From assembly GCF_024362205.1 (NCBI RefSeq), contig NZ_CP101462.1, positions 1,826,501 through 1,890,500 of the forward strand: a stretch of 64,000 bases of DNA, written 5' to 3'. Every line of letters begins with the position of its first letter. Position 1 is the stretch's first letter. The notes under the pieces were generated by a model. The model saw only the letters and a list, made by a program, of their open reading frames with translations, was not told where the DNA came from and searched no databases. This stretch comes from Exiguobacterium aurantiacum (GTDB taxonomy: Bacteria; Bacillota; Bacilli; Exiguobacteriales; Exiguobacteriaceae). Made by a program: the position numbers and the translations under genes. Below are positions 46,401 through 57,545 of the stretch, piece after piece.

Positions 46401-47135
46401 TCATCCTCTCTTTCTATCTGTGAACTGGACGAGGGCAACGGTGATATTGTCACTCCCACCCAAACGGTTGGCTTGATCGATTAATTGATCCGCCTTGACG
46501 TCCGCCGAAACAGGGCGTTCCAAGACTTGCTTGATCTCTTCATCGGTCAAATGAGTCGTCAAGCCGTCCGTACAGATTAAAATCGTATCAAACTCGGGTT
46601 CGGCAAACACTTGCAGATCAGGTTCGACATGCTCTTTCGAGCCAATCGCACGTGTGATGATGTTACGTTTCGGGTGGACCCGCATCTCTTCCTCGGTCAA
46701 TTCTCCGAGTTGTTTTAACACGTTGACGTAAGAATGGTCTTCCGTCAATTGTTGGAGTTTATTCTCACGCAAGGCATACACACGGCTATCCCCGACGTGG
46801 ACGATGACGATCGTCTCATCATGCCAACAGACACCGGCGATCGTCGTCCCCATCATGAGCAGGTTTGCTTGTTTCGAGAAGTCGAGCACTTGCTCATTGG
46901 CCAGTTCTACGTTGTGGCGAAACCAATTCTCCATCTCCATCGGTGAGGCCGGAAGCGTCGGGAAGGCACGACGAAACTGCTCGATGACGAGCTGACTCGC
47001 GACCTCCCCGGCTTCATGCCCTCCCATACCGTCAGCCACGAGAGCGATTCCGGCACGCTCGTCCCCTAAAATCAAGACGGCATCCTCATTCTGCGCTCTC
47101 ACTTGGCCCCGGTCGGTTCGGTATGCTAATTCCAT
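46401..47135 (-). CDS. prpC: PrpC (Stp), PP2C-type protein phosphatase
   Basis: 244 residues from the ATG at 47135; the upstream extension overlaps rlmN and is not conserved. Removes phosphates placed by PrkC. Metal-binding motifs RGQVRAQNEDAV, ALVADGMGGHEAGEVAS, HVGDSRVY, CTDGLTTHL and GGSDNITVALV. Its stop lies 5 bp before the prkC ATG. Confidence 0.97.
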   Translation of the reverse strand: MELAYRTDRGQVRAQNEDAVLILGDERAGIALVADGMGGHEAGEVASQLVIEQFRRAFPTLPASPMEMENWFRHNVELANEQVLDFSKQANLLMMGTTIAGVCWHDETIVIVHVGDSRVYALRENKLQQLTEDHSYVNVLKQLGELTEEEMRVHPKRNIITRAIGSKEHVEPDLQVFAEPEFDTILICTDGLTTHLTDEEIKQVLERPVSADVKADQLIDQANRLGGSDNITVALVQFTDRKRG

Positions 47136-47143
47136 CTTCCTGA

Positions 47144-48229
47144 TTACCTCGTTTCTTGTTCGCGCTCCTTCGCTCGAAGCTGCCCACAAGCCGCATCGAT
47201 ATCCGAACCTTGTTCGCGACGAATCGTCACGTTCACTTTTCGATCTTTGAGCACTTTTTCAAAGGCAAAAATTTGTTTACGTGGTGTGCGGACGTAGTCG
47301 CGCTCGAGCACGTGGTTGACTGGAATCAAGTTGACGTGGCATTTGACGCCTTTCAACAAGTCAGCGAGTTGATGCGCGTGTTCTTCCGTGTCGTTGACCC
47401 CGCCGAATAAACCGTATTCGAACGTGATGCGGCGACCGCTCTTCTCTGTATAGTAGTTGACGGCTTCCATCAACTTGTCCAAGTTGTAGGCACGGTTGAT
47501 TGGCATGAGACGTGTCCGAATCTCTGTCGTCGGTGCGTGAAGCGAGATGGCGAAGTTGATGCGCATCCCTTCATCGGCGAACTTGTAGATTTTCGGTACG
47601 ATCCCGCTCGTTGACACGGTGATGTGGCGTGAACCAATGTTCAAGCCGTCGTCGTGGTTGACCGTGCGCAAGAAACGCATCAATTCGTCATAGTTGTCGA
47701 ACGGCTCGCCGATACCCATGACGACGACCGAGTCGACACGTTCGCCGCTCGCGTCGAGCGCGCGTTGCACGTCGAGGACTTGGGCCGTGATTTCACCGGC
47801 TTCTAAGTTACGCTTCAAACCGCCGAGCGTCGAAGCACAGAACGTGCAACCGATGCGGCAGCCGACTTGTGTCGTGACACAGACCGAGTTACCGTACTCA
47901 TGGCGCATGAGCACCGTCTCGATCGAGTAGCCGTCTTGGAGCTCGAACAAGAACTTGATCGTTCCGTCCTTTGATTCTTGACGGACGAGTTCTTTCAACG
48001 TCGTCAATTGGAACGCCGCGTCTAATTTCTCGCGGAGTGGTTTCGAGACGTTCGTCATATCGTCGAACGATGTCACACGCTTGACGTACATCCAGTCATA
48101 TAACTGTTTCGCGCGGAACGATTTTTCTCCTGCCTCGATGAGCCATTGTTCGAGCTCCGAGTACGTGAGGGAATAGAGGGACGGCTTGGCACCGACTAAT
48201 GGATTTTTTTCAACTGCTTTTGGATTCAT
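47144..48229 (-). CDS. rlmN: RlmN, 23S rRNA/tRNA m2A methyltransferase
   Basis: 361 residues. Radical SAM enzyme that methylates A2503 of 23S rRNA and A37 of some tRNAs. The cluster motif Cys-x3-Cys-x2-Cys is in [15 protein letters not shown]-binding GIGEPFDNY; the methyl-carrying Cys near the C-terminus in [11 protein letters not shown]-terminal helical accessory domain (about 15-90). Confidence 0.98.
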   Translation of the reverse strand: MNPKAVEKNPLVGAKPSLYSLTYSELEQWLIEAGEKSFRAKQLYDWMYVKRVTSFDDMTNVSKPLREKLDAAFQLTTLKELVRQESKDGTIKFLFELQDGYSIETVLMRHEYGNSVCVTTQVGCRIGCTFCASTLGGLKRNLEAGEITAQVLDVQRALDASGERVDSVVVMGIGEPFDNYDELMRFLRTVNHDDGLNIGSRHITVSTSGIVPKIYKFADEGMRINFAISLHAPTTEIRTRLMPINRAYNLDKLMEAVNYYTEKSGRRITFEYGLFGGVNDTEEHAHQLADLLKGVKCHVNLIPVNHVLERDYVRTPRKQIFAFEKVLKDRKVNVTIRREQGSDIDAACGQLRAKEREQETR

Positions 48230-48231
48230 GT

Positions 48232-49560
48232 TTATACCTCTTTCTTGAATGCGGCGATATAGAAACCGTCCGTCCCGAACGACGTCGGGAGTAATTTGAG
48301 TTCAGCGCGGTCCGATGACATCATCGGCCGCAATACTTGGGGAAGACGGTCTTGGAGTGTCTCATCCCACGTCAATCCGTTCGACAAAATGTAATCGGCC
48401 TGCTGTTCATTCTCAGTCGGGTCGATTGTACATGTCGAGTACACTAGCGTACCACCTCGTTTGAGGAGTGGCAAGACAGCGTCGATGATTTCACGTTGGA
48501 CTTTCGGGAGTCCGGCAAGGGCAGATTTGTCCTTCGTCCATTTGATGTCGGGCTTGCGACGGATGACACCGAGTCCCGAGCATGGGACATCGAGTAAGAT
48601 TCGATCGAAGCTTTCCGGTTCGAATTGGTCCCCGGCCTGGCGGGCATCGAGGGCAAGTGCGGTCACTCCATCGATATGCAGACGCTTCGCTTGACGTTCA
48701 ATCAACTTCGCTTTATGCGGATGCAAGTCGAGGGCGACGAGCGTTCCACCGTCCATGCGTTCGGCCGTATGCATCGCTTTTCCACCTGGTGCGGCACACG
48801 CGTCGAGCACGCGTTCCGCCTTCCCGGCTTGAAGCGCATCGGCGACAATCATTGAGCTCTCGTCTTGAATCGACAACAAGCCCATATCGATGAACGCCGT
48901 CGAGTGCACGTTTCCGGATTCGATGACGAGACCGTCCGCCGACAGCTGTGACCGCGACGCGACGACATCGACTTCGGCAAGCCGTTCAATCATCTCCTCA
49001 ACGGTGACGCGCTGGCGGTTGACCCGCACCGTGACCGGCGCCGGCTCATTGTTCAGTTTACACATCGCTTCGGTCGCTTCGACGCCGTACGTCTCCACCC
49101 ATTCAGCGACGAGCCAATCGGGATGGCTATGTTCGATGGCAATCCGTTCGGCGTCCGGCAACGTGCTCAAATCCGGGAACCCGTCCCGGATGACGTTGCG
49201 CAAAACACCGTTGACGAACTTGCCAGTGCCCGAGTGGCCCCGTTTTTTCGCGATCTCGACCGCTTCGTGCAACACGGCCCGATCCGGGATCTTGTCGAGA
49301 TAAAACAGTTGATAGACGCTCATCCGTAAGAGCGGTAAGACGAAACGATCCAATTTTTTAGGGTTTTGGACCCGCTTCTCTAAAATATAATCGAGCGTCC
49401 GTTTCCGGCCGAGCGTCCCGTAGACGAGCTCCGTGTAAAGGCCGACGTCTTTCGTCGCCAATTTCTTCTGTTTCAATAAATCGTTGACCGCAATCGTCGA
49501 ATAGGCGCCGCCTTGTTCGATTTTGATTAGCGTATCAAGCGCTGCTACTCGTACGTTCAT
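48232..49560 (-). CDS. rsmB: RsmB, 16S rRNA m5C967 methyltransferase
   Basis: 442 residues. N-terminal NusB-like RNA-binding domain (about 1-135), then NOP2/Sun-type SAM methyltransferase with [33 protein letters not shown] (PC Cys) and [11 protein letters not shown] (TC Cys nucleophile). It follows the def-fmt fusion by 1 bp. Confidence 0.97.
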   Translation of the reverse strand: MNVRVAALDTLIKIEQGGAYSTIAVNDLLKQKKLATKDVGLYTELVYGTLGRKRTLDYILEKRVQNPKKLDRFVLPLLRMSVYQLFYLDKIPDRAVLHEAVEIAKKRGHSGTGKFVNGVLRNVIRDGFPDLSTLPDAERIAIEHSHPDWLVAEWVETYGVEATEAMCKLNNEPAPVTVRVNRQRVTVEEMIERLAEVDVVASRSQLSADGLVIESGNVHSTAFIDMGLLSIQDESSMIVADALQAGKAERVLDACAAPGGKAMHTAERMDGGTLVALDLHPHKAKLIERQAKRLHIDGVTALALDARQAGDQFEPESFDRILLDVPCSGLGVIRRKPDIKWTKDKSALAGLPKVQREIIDAVLPLLKRGGTLVYSTCTIDPTENEQQADYILSNGLTWDETLQDRLPQVLRPMMSSDRAELKLLPTSFGTDGFYIAAFKKEV

Positions 49561-49561
49561 A

Positions 49562-50947
49562 TTATCCTCCTAGTCGATCGCCGACTTGTAACTTTTGGCC
49601 GGCCCCACGCATAAACGTGGCCCCATCCATTCGTTTTTTACCAGATGGTTGCAAATCGACCACTTTAATGGCGACCGCGTCGCCTGTTGCGACGACAAAC
49701 CCATCTTCTTCAAGTCGTACAATCGTTCCCGGTTCACCCGTTCCTGTCGTTTTCGATCCGAAGAACAGTTTGACCCGTTCGCCCGCAATCGTCGTATACG
49801 CCGTTGGGAACGGATTCATCCCTCTGATATGGTTATAAATGTCTGCGCCGGAACGGGTCCAGTCAATCTGTTCCCGCTCGCGGCTGATGTTCGGTGCGAA
49901 CGTTACGTCACGCTCGTCTTGAGGCACGGCTTCAATCCAACCAGCAAGGAAGGCAGGAAGCGTCTTGAGCAACAAGTCCGATCCTGCGACCGCGAGCTTG
50001 TCGAACAACGTGCCGACCGTGTCCAATTCTTCAATCGGGACGACCGTGTTGGCAATCATATCGCCGGCATCGAGTTTATCGACCATGTACATGATCGTGA
50101 CGCCCGTCTCCTTGTCCCCGTCGAGGATGGCTTGATGGATCGGGGCACCGCCCCGATGTTTCGGCAAGAGCGAGGCATGGACGTTGATGGCGCCATGCTT
50201 CGGTGCTTCTAACAGTTCGGTCGGGACGATTTGTCCGTACGCCGCCGTCACGATCAAGTCCGGCTCGAGTGCCAAGATGTCGGCGTAATCGGTGCGCACC
50301 TTTTCAGGCTGTAACACCGGGATATCGTGGCGCAGGGCACACTCTTTCACCGGCGTCGGTTTCAGTTCGCGTTTTCGTCCGACCGGCTTGTCCGGTTGTG
50401 AGACGACACCTACGACATTGTATCCTTCTTCGAGCAAGCGCTCAAGTACGGATACGGCAAACGTCGGTGTGCCCATAAAGACGATCCGTTGATCCGTCCC
50501 TTTTTCTGGCACGGCGAGTTTGTCCGTGAACAACACCCCGTCGAGATGATCGATCTCATGTTGAATCGCCCGGGCGAAGAAACCGCTCGCTTTCACTTGT
50601 TGGTAGCGGCCTTTCATGTCTTGCGTCTTGACGACGATCGTCTCATGCCGTTCGACGAAACCGAACTCTCCCGGGATGCTTAAGCACCCTTCTAGGCCGA
50701 CCTCGCTTCCCGACGTCTCGATGATTTCTGGATTGATCAAGATGAGCGGACCGGTCTCGTCATCGGTATGGACGACGGCGAGCCGTTGGTTCAAGTTGAC
50801 CTGTGGGGCGGCCACGCCGACGCCGTCATATTCGTACATCGTGTCGAACAGTCGATCGACCGTCTGGCGCAACTTTTTATCAAACTTCGTCACCGGATCA
50901 CACGTGACCCGTAAAATCTCATTAGGGATCTCTACTACTTTATACAT
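49562..50947 (-). CDS. def-fmt: Bifunctional peptide deformylase / methionyl-tRNA formyltransferase fusion
   Basis: 461 residues in one uninterrupted frame. Residues 1-~148 are a peptide deformylase with all three motifs: GVGVAAPQ (42-49), EGCLS (86-90; Cys binds metal) and HEIDH (130-134). The deformylase C-terminal helix is cut to a short [10 protein letters not shown] linker. From about 154 (RIVFMGTP) the protein is a complete Fmt with the formyl-transfer triad Asn255, His257 and Asp293 in [17 protein letters not shown] and LDAGDM, and a C-terminal tRNA-binding barrel. The ATG at 50947 follows GAGGTGG; a GTG at 50962 is unlikely. In relatives def and fmt are separate neighbours between priA and rsmB, exactly this position. 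Activities of the two halves are opposed in the formyl cycle. Confidence 0.93.
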   Translation of the reverse strand: MYKVVEIPNEILRVTCDPVTKFDKKLRQTVDRLFDTMYEYDGVGVAAPQVNLNQRLAVVHTDDETGPLILINPEIIETSGSEVGLEGCLSIPGEFGFVERHETIVVKTQDMKGRYQQVKASGFFARAIQHEIDHLDGVLFTDKLAVPEKGTDQRIVFMGTPTFAVSVLERLLEEGYNVVGVVSQPDKPVGRKRELKPTPVKECALRHDIPVLQPEKVRTDYADILALEPDLIVTAAYGQIVPTELLEAPKHGAINVHASLLPKHRGGAPIHQAILDGDKETGVTIMYMVDKLDAGDMIANTVVPIEELDTVGTLFDKLAVAGSDLLLKTLPAFLAGWIEAVPQDERDVTFAPNISREREQIDWTRSGADIYNHIRGMNPFPTAYTTIAGERVKLFFGSKTTGTGEPGTIVRLEEDGFVVATGDAVAIKVVDLQPSGKKRMDGATFMRGAGQKLQVGDRLGG

Positions 50948-50958
50948 CTGGTTCCACC

Positions 50959-53283
50959 TCACATGAATACGTATGGGTTTACGTCGATACTCAATTGATA
51001 TTCTTTTTTGCTGATTGCCTTTGCTCGCGCCTGTTGCAACGCGGCGAGGACCGGATATAGCGCTTCAGGGTGTTTCGTCTTGATGAACAACTGATAGCGG
51101 TACAAGTTCTTTAGTTTCGACAGCGGCGCCGGCATCGGGCCGTTCAGCCGCGACTGCGCCACATGCGCCTCGACGAAATCAGAGGCGAACAGCTCGGCCT
51201 CGGCTTGGGCGACGAGCGGGCTCTCTGCTGCGAACGTGACGAGCGTGACGTACCAATACGGCGGATGGTTGCCGACTTGGCGCAACTGCATTTCACGGGC
51301 GAAGAACGACTCATAGTCGTGTTCGCTTGCCGTCTCGATGACGTAATGGTCCGGGTTGTACGTCTGGACGTACGCCTCTCCCGGTAAGCTGCCCCGTCCG
51401 GCCCGTCCGGCGACTTGGGTCACGAGCTGGAACGTGCGCTCGGTCGCCCGGAAATCGGGCATGCCGAGCGTCGCATCCGCTGCGAGCACGCCGACGAGCG
51501 TCACGTTCGGGAAATCGAGCCCTTTGGCAATCATCTGCGTACCGAGCAAAATGTCGGCTTCCCCATCTTCGAAGCGTTTCAACAGTTGTTCGTGCGAGCC
51601 TTTCCTAGACGTCGTGTCTTGGTCCATCCGGATGATGCGCGCCTCTGGGATCCGGTTCAACAGCTCGGTCTCGATTTTTTGCGTGCCGGTGCCGAACTGT
51701 TTGATTTTCTTACTGTCACACGTCGGACACTTCGACGGCATCCCAATCTCATAGCCGCAGTAGTGGCATTTGAGCCGGTCGCCGTGTTGATGGTACGTCA
51801 AGTTGACGGCACAGTGCGGGCAGGTGAGCCCTTCCCCGCAATCACGGCACATGACGAACGTCGTGAAGCCGCGACGGTTGAGCAAGATGACGCACTGTTC
51901 TTTTTTGGCGATGCGGTCGTTGATGGCGACGAATAAATCTTCCGAGAACATCGTCGTGTTGCCTTTGGCGAGCTCGCGCCGCATGTCGATAATATGGACG
52001 GGCGGCATCTCGCCCCCGTACCGTTCACTCAATTGCAGGTAGCGGTAGACACCTTTTTGGGCGCGGGCGTAAGACTCGAGCGACGGGGTCGCACTTCCGA
52101 GCACGACCGGACACTCATGGTAATGCGCCCGCCAAATCGCGACGTCGCGCGCATGATAGCGCGGGTTCTCTTCTTGCTTGTACGTCGTCTCATGCTCTTC
52201 ATCTAAGATGAGCAAGCCGATGTTTTCGAGCGGTGCGAAGATGGCCGAGCGGGCCCCGACGACGACATCGACTTCTCGTCGTTTGATTTTCCGCCATTCG
52301 TCGTACTTTTCGCCTTGCGATAGAGCGCTATGGAGCACGGCGACCCGGTCGCCGAAACGGCGTTTGAACCGTTTGACCATCATCGGCGTGAGCGAGATTT
52401 CCGGCACGAGCAAGATTGCCTGTTTGCCATCATCGACGACTTGACCGATCGCTTCGAGGTAGACCTCGGTCTTCCCGCTGCCGGTGACACCGTGCAAGAG
52501 TAACGTCTCCCCGGCTTCGGCGTCGCGGATGGCATGGACAGCCGTCGCTTGACTGTCATTCAATTCGACCGTCTCGACGACCTGTTCAATCGTCGCATAC
52601 GGGTCGCGGTTCAGTTCTACCTCGGTCACGTTGACGGCACCGAGCGACTCCATTTTTTGCAGTTGCGCGCGCGATAACCCGATTTGACGTAACGATGACC
52701 AATACATGCGCGGTACGTCCTGCAGCAACTGAATCGCTTCTTGTTGTTTCTTTGCCCGGGCCGGGATGAGCGTCGCATCGATGAGTTCAATGACGAGGTC
52801 CGTCTTGACCGTCCGTTTTTCTTTTAATACCGGCGCGAGCAAGATGTCCCCTTTTTTGGCGAGCGCCAAGATGATGGACTGCGTCTCTTTCGGATACTCG
52901 GAAAGATGGGTGCCGGCCCGAACGCCGTCTGGGAGCGTCTCGCCTTTGATTTCTTTGTCGTAGCTCACTTTCAGCGCCGCCGGCAGCATCGCTAGAAGCG
53001 CCGACGACCGGAAACAGAGCGTCGTCTCTTTCACGTGGGTCGATAAGTCGAGCAGTTCATCCGTGAGTGAAGACTCTTCATCCAATAACGCTTCGAGCGG
53101 TTTCAAGCCTTCCCGTGTCCCTTCCGACACACCGGTCACGATTCCGAGCAGGCGGCGTGAGCCGAACGGGACCGAGACGCGCATGCCCGGTTCGATCAAT
53201 GTCTCGAACTGGGGCGGCACTTCATAATCGAACGGCCGATCGATCGTGATGACCGGGGCGTCGACGTGGACGTGGGCGATCAT
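50959..53283 (-). CDS. priA: PriA, primosomal replication-restart helicase
   Basis: 774 residues. Recognises forks and reloads the replicative helicase. N-terminal 3'-DNA-binding domain (about 1-110), SF2 motor with [34 protein letters not shown], and a zinc region with eight Cys ([27 protein letters not shown]), followed by a QVAGRAGRG motif. Overlaps coaBC. Confidence 0.98.
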   Translation of the reverse strand: MIAHVHVDAPVITIDRPFDYEVPPQFETLIEPGMRVSVPFGSRRLLGIVTGVSEGTREGLKPLEALLDEESSLTDELLDLSTHVKETTLCFRSSALLAMLPAALKVSYDKEIKGETLPDGVRAGTHLSEYPKETQSIILALAKKGDILLAPVLKEKRTVKTDLVIELIDATLIPARAKKQQEAIQLLQDVPRMYWSSLRQIGLSRAQLQKMESLGAVNVTEVELNRDPYATIEQVVETVELNDSQATAVHAIRDAEAGETLLLHGVTGSGKTEVYLEAIGQVVDDGKQAILLVPEISLTPMMVKRFKRRFGDRVAVLHSALSQGEKYDEWRKIKRREVDVVVGARSAIFAPLENIGLLILDEEHETTYKQEENPRYHARDVAIWRAHYHECPVVLGSATPSLESYARAQKGVYRYLQLSERYGGEMPPVHIIDMRRELAKGNTTMFSEDLFVAINDRIAKKEQCVILLNRRGFTTFVMCRDCGEGLTCPHCAVNLTYHQHGDRLKCHYCGYEIGMPSKCPTCDSKKIKQFGTGTQKIETELLNRIPEARIIRMDQDTTSRKGSHEQLLKRFEDGEADILLGTQMIAKGLDFPNVTLVGVLAADATLGMPDFRATERTFQLVTQVAGRAGRGSLPGEAYVQTYNPDHYVIETASEHDYESFFAREMQLRQVGNHPPYWYVTLVTFAAESPLVAQAEAELFASDFVEAHVAQSRLNGPMPAPLSKLKNLYRYQLFIKTKHPEALYPVLAALQQARAKAISKKEYQLSIDVNPYVFM

Positions 53284-54470
53284 CGTAAATCTTCCTTAAA
53301 GTGGGTGAGCAACTCGACAGCGAGCTCGCGTTTGCTTTGACGAGGCAAGCGGACATGGGCCCCGTCCGCGCGGAACAACATGACCTCGTTGTCGTCAGAG
53401 CGGAAGCCGATATCCGGCTGCGACACATCGTTGGCGACGAGGTAATCGACCCGCTTGCGGGCGATTTTATCGCGCGCGTGTTGCTCGAGGTTCTCCGTCT
53501 CGGCCGCAAAGCCGACGAGGAGCTGATGCGTCTTCTTCTCACCGAGTGTTTTCAAAATATCGGTCGTCTCTTCAAGCTCGATCGTCAACGGCCCATGTAC
53601 TTTTTTATGTTTCTCGGTGTGGACCGTCTTCGGACGATAATCGGCGACAGCGGCCGATTTGATGACGAGATCTTGGTCATCGAAGCGTGCGAGCACCGTC
53701 GCGAGCATATCTGACCCGGATTCGACGGCGATGGCAGTTACACCGTCCGGTACCGGTACTTGCAACGGACCGTGGACGAGCGTGACGTAGGCTCCCATGT
53801 CGCGGGCCGCCTCGGCGAGCGCGACGCCCATCTTGCCCGACGAGTCGTTCGATAGGAACCGTACCGGGTCGATGCGTTCAACCGTCGGCCCCGCCGTGAT
53901 CAATACTTGCTTCCCGAGCAGATGTTTCGGGACGAACTGGCTCTCGATGATCCGGACGAGGTCTTCCGGTTCCGGGAGACGCCCTCCTCCGATCCAACCA
54001 CAAGCGAGGTTGCCGACGCCCGGTTCGATGATTTGATAGCCGAACGTTTTGAGCGTTTCGATATTGCGGCGTGTGGCCGGATGTTCGAGCATATTGACGT
54101 TCATCGCCGGTGAGACGATGACGGGGCACTTCGCGGCTAAAATCGAGGTCGTGATGAAGTCATCGGCAATACCGGCCGCGAGTTTCGCGATCATGTTGGC
54201 CGTTGCGGGTGCGACGACGATCAAATCACTCGTATCGACGACGTCGATGTGGGCGATTTTGGTCGGGTCGTGTTCCTCGAATACGTCGGTGTATACCGGA
54301 TTGCGGCTGAGCGCTTGAAACGTCGCTTTTCCGACGAACTCCTCGGCTGAAGCAGTCATCGCCACGCGCACGTTCGCACCGGCCTGGACGAGTTTCGACG
54401 TGAGCGCGCACGCCTTATACGCCGCGATGCCACCGCTCACACAAAGCAAGATATTCCGATCGTTCAACAT
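53280..54470 (-). CDS. coaBC: CoaBC, phosphopantothenoylcysteine synthase/decarboxylase
   Basis: 396 residues. Two steps of coenzyme A synthesis. N-terminal CoaC flavoprotein (about 1-185) with active His in AHIDV, SPAMNVNMLEHPAT and Cys in GNLACGWIGGGRLPEP; C-terminal CoaB with ITAGPTVERIDPVRFLSN and KSAAVADYRPK. Follows rpoZ after a hairpin. Confidence 0.98.
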   Translation of the reverse strand: MLNDRNILLCVSGGIAAYKACALTSKLVQAGANVRVAMTASAEEFVGKATFQALSRNPVYTDVFEEHDPTKIAHIDVVDTSDLIVVAPATANMIAKLAAGIADDFITTSILAAKCPVIVSPAMNVNMLEHPATRRNIETLKTFGYQIIEPGVGNLACGWIGGGRLPEPEDLVRIIESQFVPKHLLGKQVLITAGPTVERIDPVRFLSNDSSGKMGVALAEAARDMGAYVTLVHGPLQVPVPDGVTAIAVESGSDMLATVLARFDDQDLVIKSAAVADYRPKTVHTEKHKKVHGPLTIELEETTDILKTLGEKKTHQLLVGFAAETENLEQHARDKIARKRVDYLVANDVSQPDIGFRSDDNEVMLFRADGAHVRLPRQSKRELAVELLTHFKEDLR

Positions 54471-54498
54471 TCACATTTCTCCCCCTTATAGACAATGA

Positions 54499-54524
54499 GA
54501 CCCAAGTCGCATCCGACTTGGGTC
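54499..54524 (-). terminator. Stem-loop between rpoZ and coaBC
   Basis: Perfect 11-bp stem (54499-54509 with 54514-54524) followed on the minus strand by TCATTGTC and no T tract. It is more likely an attenuator or RNA-stability element than a strong terminator. Confidence 0.5.
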
Positions 54525-54529
54525 ACAAT

Positions 54530-54738
54530 TCATCCGTTGTTCTTTTCGTTCACGATGATTGTCGTGTCACCCGAGAATATTTCTTCTAGCGCTTGACCGA
54601 CCGGCTTATACGATTTTGGCACGGCGACTTTCGCTGCTTTTCCGTCCTGAATTTGGCGGGCCCGCTTCGCGGCCACCGTTACAATCGTGTATTTCGACGG
54701 GATGATACGTTGTAAGGCATCAATCGAAGGGTATAACA

Positions 54739-54739
<1 letters not shown>
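54530..54739 (-). CDS. rpoZ: RNA polymerase omega subunit
   Basis: 69 residues. Small RNAP subunit that folds around beta-prime. Typical [20 protein letters not shown] start and KRARQIQDG motif. One-base overlap with the gmk stop (TAATG). Confidence 0.97.
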
Positions 54740-55395
<656 letters not shown>

Positions 55396-55517
55396 TTATA
55401 ATAGCAGTCAATCAATTGTTCCGGCAAGAAGAAGTTCGGATTTCCTACTTCATCGTACCATATTTTCCATGAATCTGATAACGTAGAGACAGAAAAAGAA
55501 CAAAGGTGATGAGACTA

Positions 55518-57206
55518 GTGGCATATGATGGATTAATGACATATCGTGTTGTAACAGAATTACAAGCTCTCGTCGGGGGGCGCATCAATCGCGTGCACCA
55601 ACCGTATTCCCTCGACTTGATGATTCAAGTCCGCTCGAACCGCCAAAGCGTCCAATTGCTCGTTTCGGCGAACGCGATGTACGCACGGCTCCAACTGACG
55701 GATAACCCGACAAAGAACCCGCAAGAACCTCCGATGTTTTGCATGATGCTCCGGAAGCACATCGAAGGCGGCTTCATCACGGCAGTCGAACAAGTCGGTC
55801 GTGACCGTGTCATCGTCTTGTCGATCCGTTCGCGAAACGAACTCGGGGATGAAGAAAATAAGAAAGTATACATCGAACTGATGGGACGTCACTCGAACGT
55901 CGTGTTGACGAACGAGGACGGCAAGATTTTGGATGCGATCAAGCACCTGCCGCCGTCACAGAACACGTACCGGACGATCATGCCGGGCAGTGACTACTTG
56001 TTGCCTCCGGCCCAAGACAAGTGTGACCCGTTGACAGAACGCGAGGCTGGCTTGAAGCGCATCGATTGGAACGCCGGAAAACTCGACAAGCAGCTCGTGG
56101 CCAGTTTCGCCGGGCTCAGCCCGCAAATCGCCCAAGAGATCGTCCACCGGGCCAAACTTCCGAACCGGGCTAGCATCGAAGAGGCGTTCGTCAGCGTGAT
56201 GGCCGACCTCGAAGGCCCATACGTCTTCCAACAGCTCACTTCCGGCAAAGAACGCTTCAGTCCGATCGTGCTCACGTCAGGCGAAATCGCTTCGGAAGAA
56301 CGCTACGAGACGAGCAAGGAAGTGCTCGACCGCTTCTTCTATGAGAAAGCGAACCGGGACCGCGTCAAACAACAAGCGCATGACGTCGAGCGTCTGCTCA
56401 AATCCGAGCTCGAGAAAAACCTGTTGAAACGGAAGCGCCTGCTCGATGATTTGAAAGGAACGGAACGGTCCGACGAGCTCCAGAAATACGGGGAGCTGTT
56501 GACGACGTATTTGTTCCAACTCGAGAAAGGCATGACCGTCGCCCACGTCGTCGATTATTATGACGAGGAAGGCGGCATGATCGACATCCCGCTCAACAAG
56601 CTCAAGACGCCGAACGAGAATGCGCAAGCGTACTACAAGAAATACAATAAGTTGAAAGTCGCCAAAGTCGAAGTGCAGAAACAAATCGAATTGAACGATG
56701 CCGAGATTGAGTATTTAGAGACACTCGTCGCCCAGCTCGACGTCGCCTCACCGGCCGATATCGTCGAAATTCGAGAAGAGTTGGCTGAAGGCGGCTATAT
56801 GAAACAACGGAGTCAGAAGAAAAAACAAACGAAGAAAGTTTCGCTCGAAGCGTATACGTCGTCGACCGGGACAGAATTTTTCGTCGGCAAGAACAATACG
56901 CAAAATGACTACTTGACGTTCAAGTTCGCCCGTCGCGATGAGATTTGGCTTCACGTGAAAGACATTCCCGGATCCCACGTCATCATCCGCTCGAGCGAGC
57001 CGGACGAGACGACGCTGCTTGAAGCGGCGACGGTCGCGGCCTACTTCTCGAAGGCCCGTGCCTCGAGCGGTGTGCCGGTCGATTACACGAAAGCACGCTA
57101 CGTGAAAAAGCCGAGCGGCGCCAAACCTGGATTCGTCATCTATACGGACCAGCAGACGGTGTACGTCACGCCGGATGAGCGGCTCGTCAAATCACTCCAG
57201 CAATAA
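55518..57206 (+). CDS. rqcH: RqcH (YloA/FbpA-type), ribosome quality-control NEMF homologue
   Basis: 562 residues from the GTG at 55518 (8 nt after AAAGGTGA); a GTG/ATG at 55506-55509 is possible. RqcH binds stalled 50S subunits and drives alanine tailing for degradation. NFACT-N domain (about 1-170) with the tRNA-critical Asp96-Arg97 pair in QVGRDRVIV, helix-hairpin and coiled coil (about 180-430), NFACT-R with DEIWLHVKDIPGSHVIIRS (about 475-495). Historically annotated as fibronectin-binding protein. Divergent from gmk. Confidence 0.96.
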   Translation: MAYDGLMTYRVVTELQALVGGRINRVHQPYSLDLMIQVRSNRQSVQLLVSANAMYARLQLTDNPTKNPQEPPMFCMMLRKHIEGGFITAVEQVGRDRVIVLSIRSRNELGDEENKKVYIELMGRHSNVVLTNEDGKILDAIKHLPPSQNTYRTIMPGSDYLLPPAQDKCDPLTEREAGLKRIDWNAGKLDKQLVASFAGLSPQIAQEIVHRAKLPNRASIEEAFVSVMADLEGPYVFQQLTSGKERFSPIVLTSGEIASEERYETSKEVLDRFFYEKANRDRVKQQAHDVERLLKSELEKNLLKRKRLLDDLKGTERSDELQKYGELLTTYLFQLEKGMTVAHVVDYYDEEGGMIDIPLNKLKTPNENAQAYYKKYNKLKVAKVEVQKQIELNDAEIEYLETLVAQLDVASPADIVEIREELAEGGYMKQRSQKKKQTKKVSLEAYTSSTGTEFFVGKNNTQNDYLTFKFARRDEIWLHVKDIPGSHVIIRSSEPDETTLLEAATVAAYFSKARASSGVPVDYTKARYVKKPSGAKPGFVIYTDQQTVYVTPDERLVKSLQQ

Positions 57207-57217
57207 GTAGCAAAACC

Positions 57218-57340
57218 TCGGCCGGCACCCTCCGTTCCTGGGGCGATGCGGATGCCTACGCAGTGCGTACCGCACTTTACGGGGTCATCCTAGCATCGCT
57301 CTCCCCTAGGAGTTCGGGTGCCGACCCGGGCATCTTTTTG
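57218..57340 (+). repeat. Long structured element/terminator downstream of rqcH
   Basis: Nested complementary arms: CGGCACCC/GGGTGCCG (57223-57230 with 57316-57323), TCCTGGGG/CCCCTAGGA, CGATGC/GCATCG, GGATG/CATCC and an inner GTGCG/CGCAC. A T-run (57335-57339) follows, so it could end rqcH transcription. It looks like a dispersed intergenic element more than a plain terminator, but its copy number cannot be seen here. Confidence 0.6.
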
Positions 57341-57381
57341 ATTTTCCTCTAATACGTAAAGATGAAAGATTGCTTGTCCGT

Positions 57382-57480
57382 GGCGCCGAAGACTCCTACA
57401 GGATAGCAATCCGACGGAGACCCAGCAGCGACATCAGTCGCGATGCGGCTCCGGGATTGCCTGTGGAAAGCGAAGGCGCC
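57382..57480. repeat. Bacillales-type palindromic intergenic repeat
   Basis: GGCGCC arms at both ends, CAATCC/GGATTG, ACAGG/CCTGT, CGGAG/CTCCG and GCGAC/GTCGC stems. The order of motifs (GACTCCTACAGGA, GGAGACCCAGCAG, TGGAAAGCGAAGGCGCC) resembles, from memory, a repeat common between convergent genes in Bacillaceae genomes. No coding capacity. Confidence 0.55.
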
Positions 57481-57515
57481 GGAAGGACGAGTTCTCAATC
57501 AACCAATCATGAAAT

Positions 57516-57542
57516 AAGGCCCTGTCATCGCGACGGGGCCTT
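57516..57542. terminator. Hairpin between rqcH and FUSC gene
   Basis: AAGGCCC/GGGCCTT arms (57516-57522, 57536-57542) with GTC/GAC inside, close to the FUSC stop. T-rich but broken tails on both sides; likely a bidirectional terminator of modest strength. Confidence 0.6.
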
Positions 57543-57545
57543 CGT

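Noticed and set aside
50450-50515. Independent fmt start inside the fusion, at the GTG for Val146 or the ATG in RIVFMGTP
   Set aside because: The GTG has no ribosome site, and starting at the ATG would remove the first strand of the Fmt fold. The frame is continuous from the deformylase.
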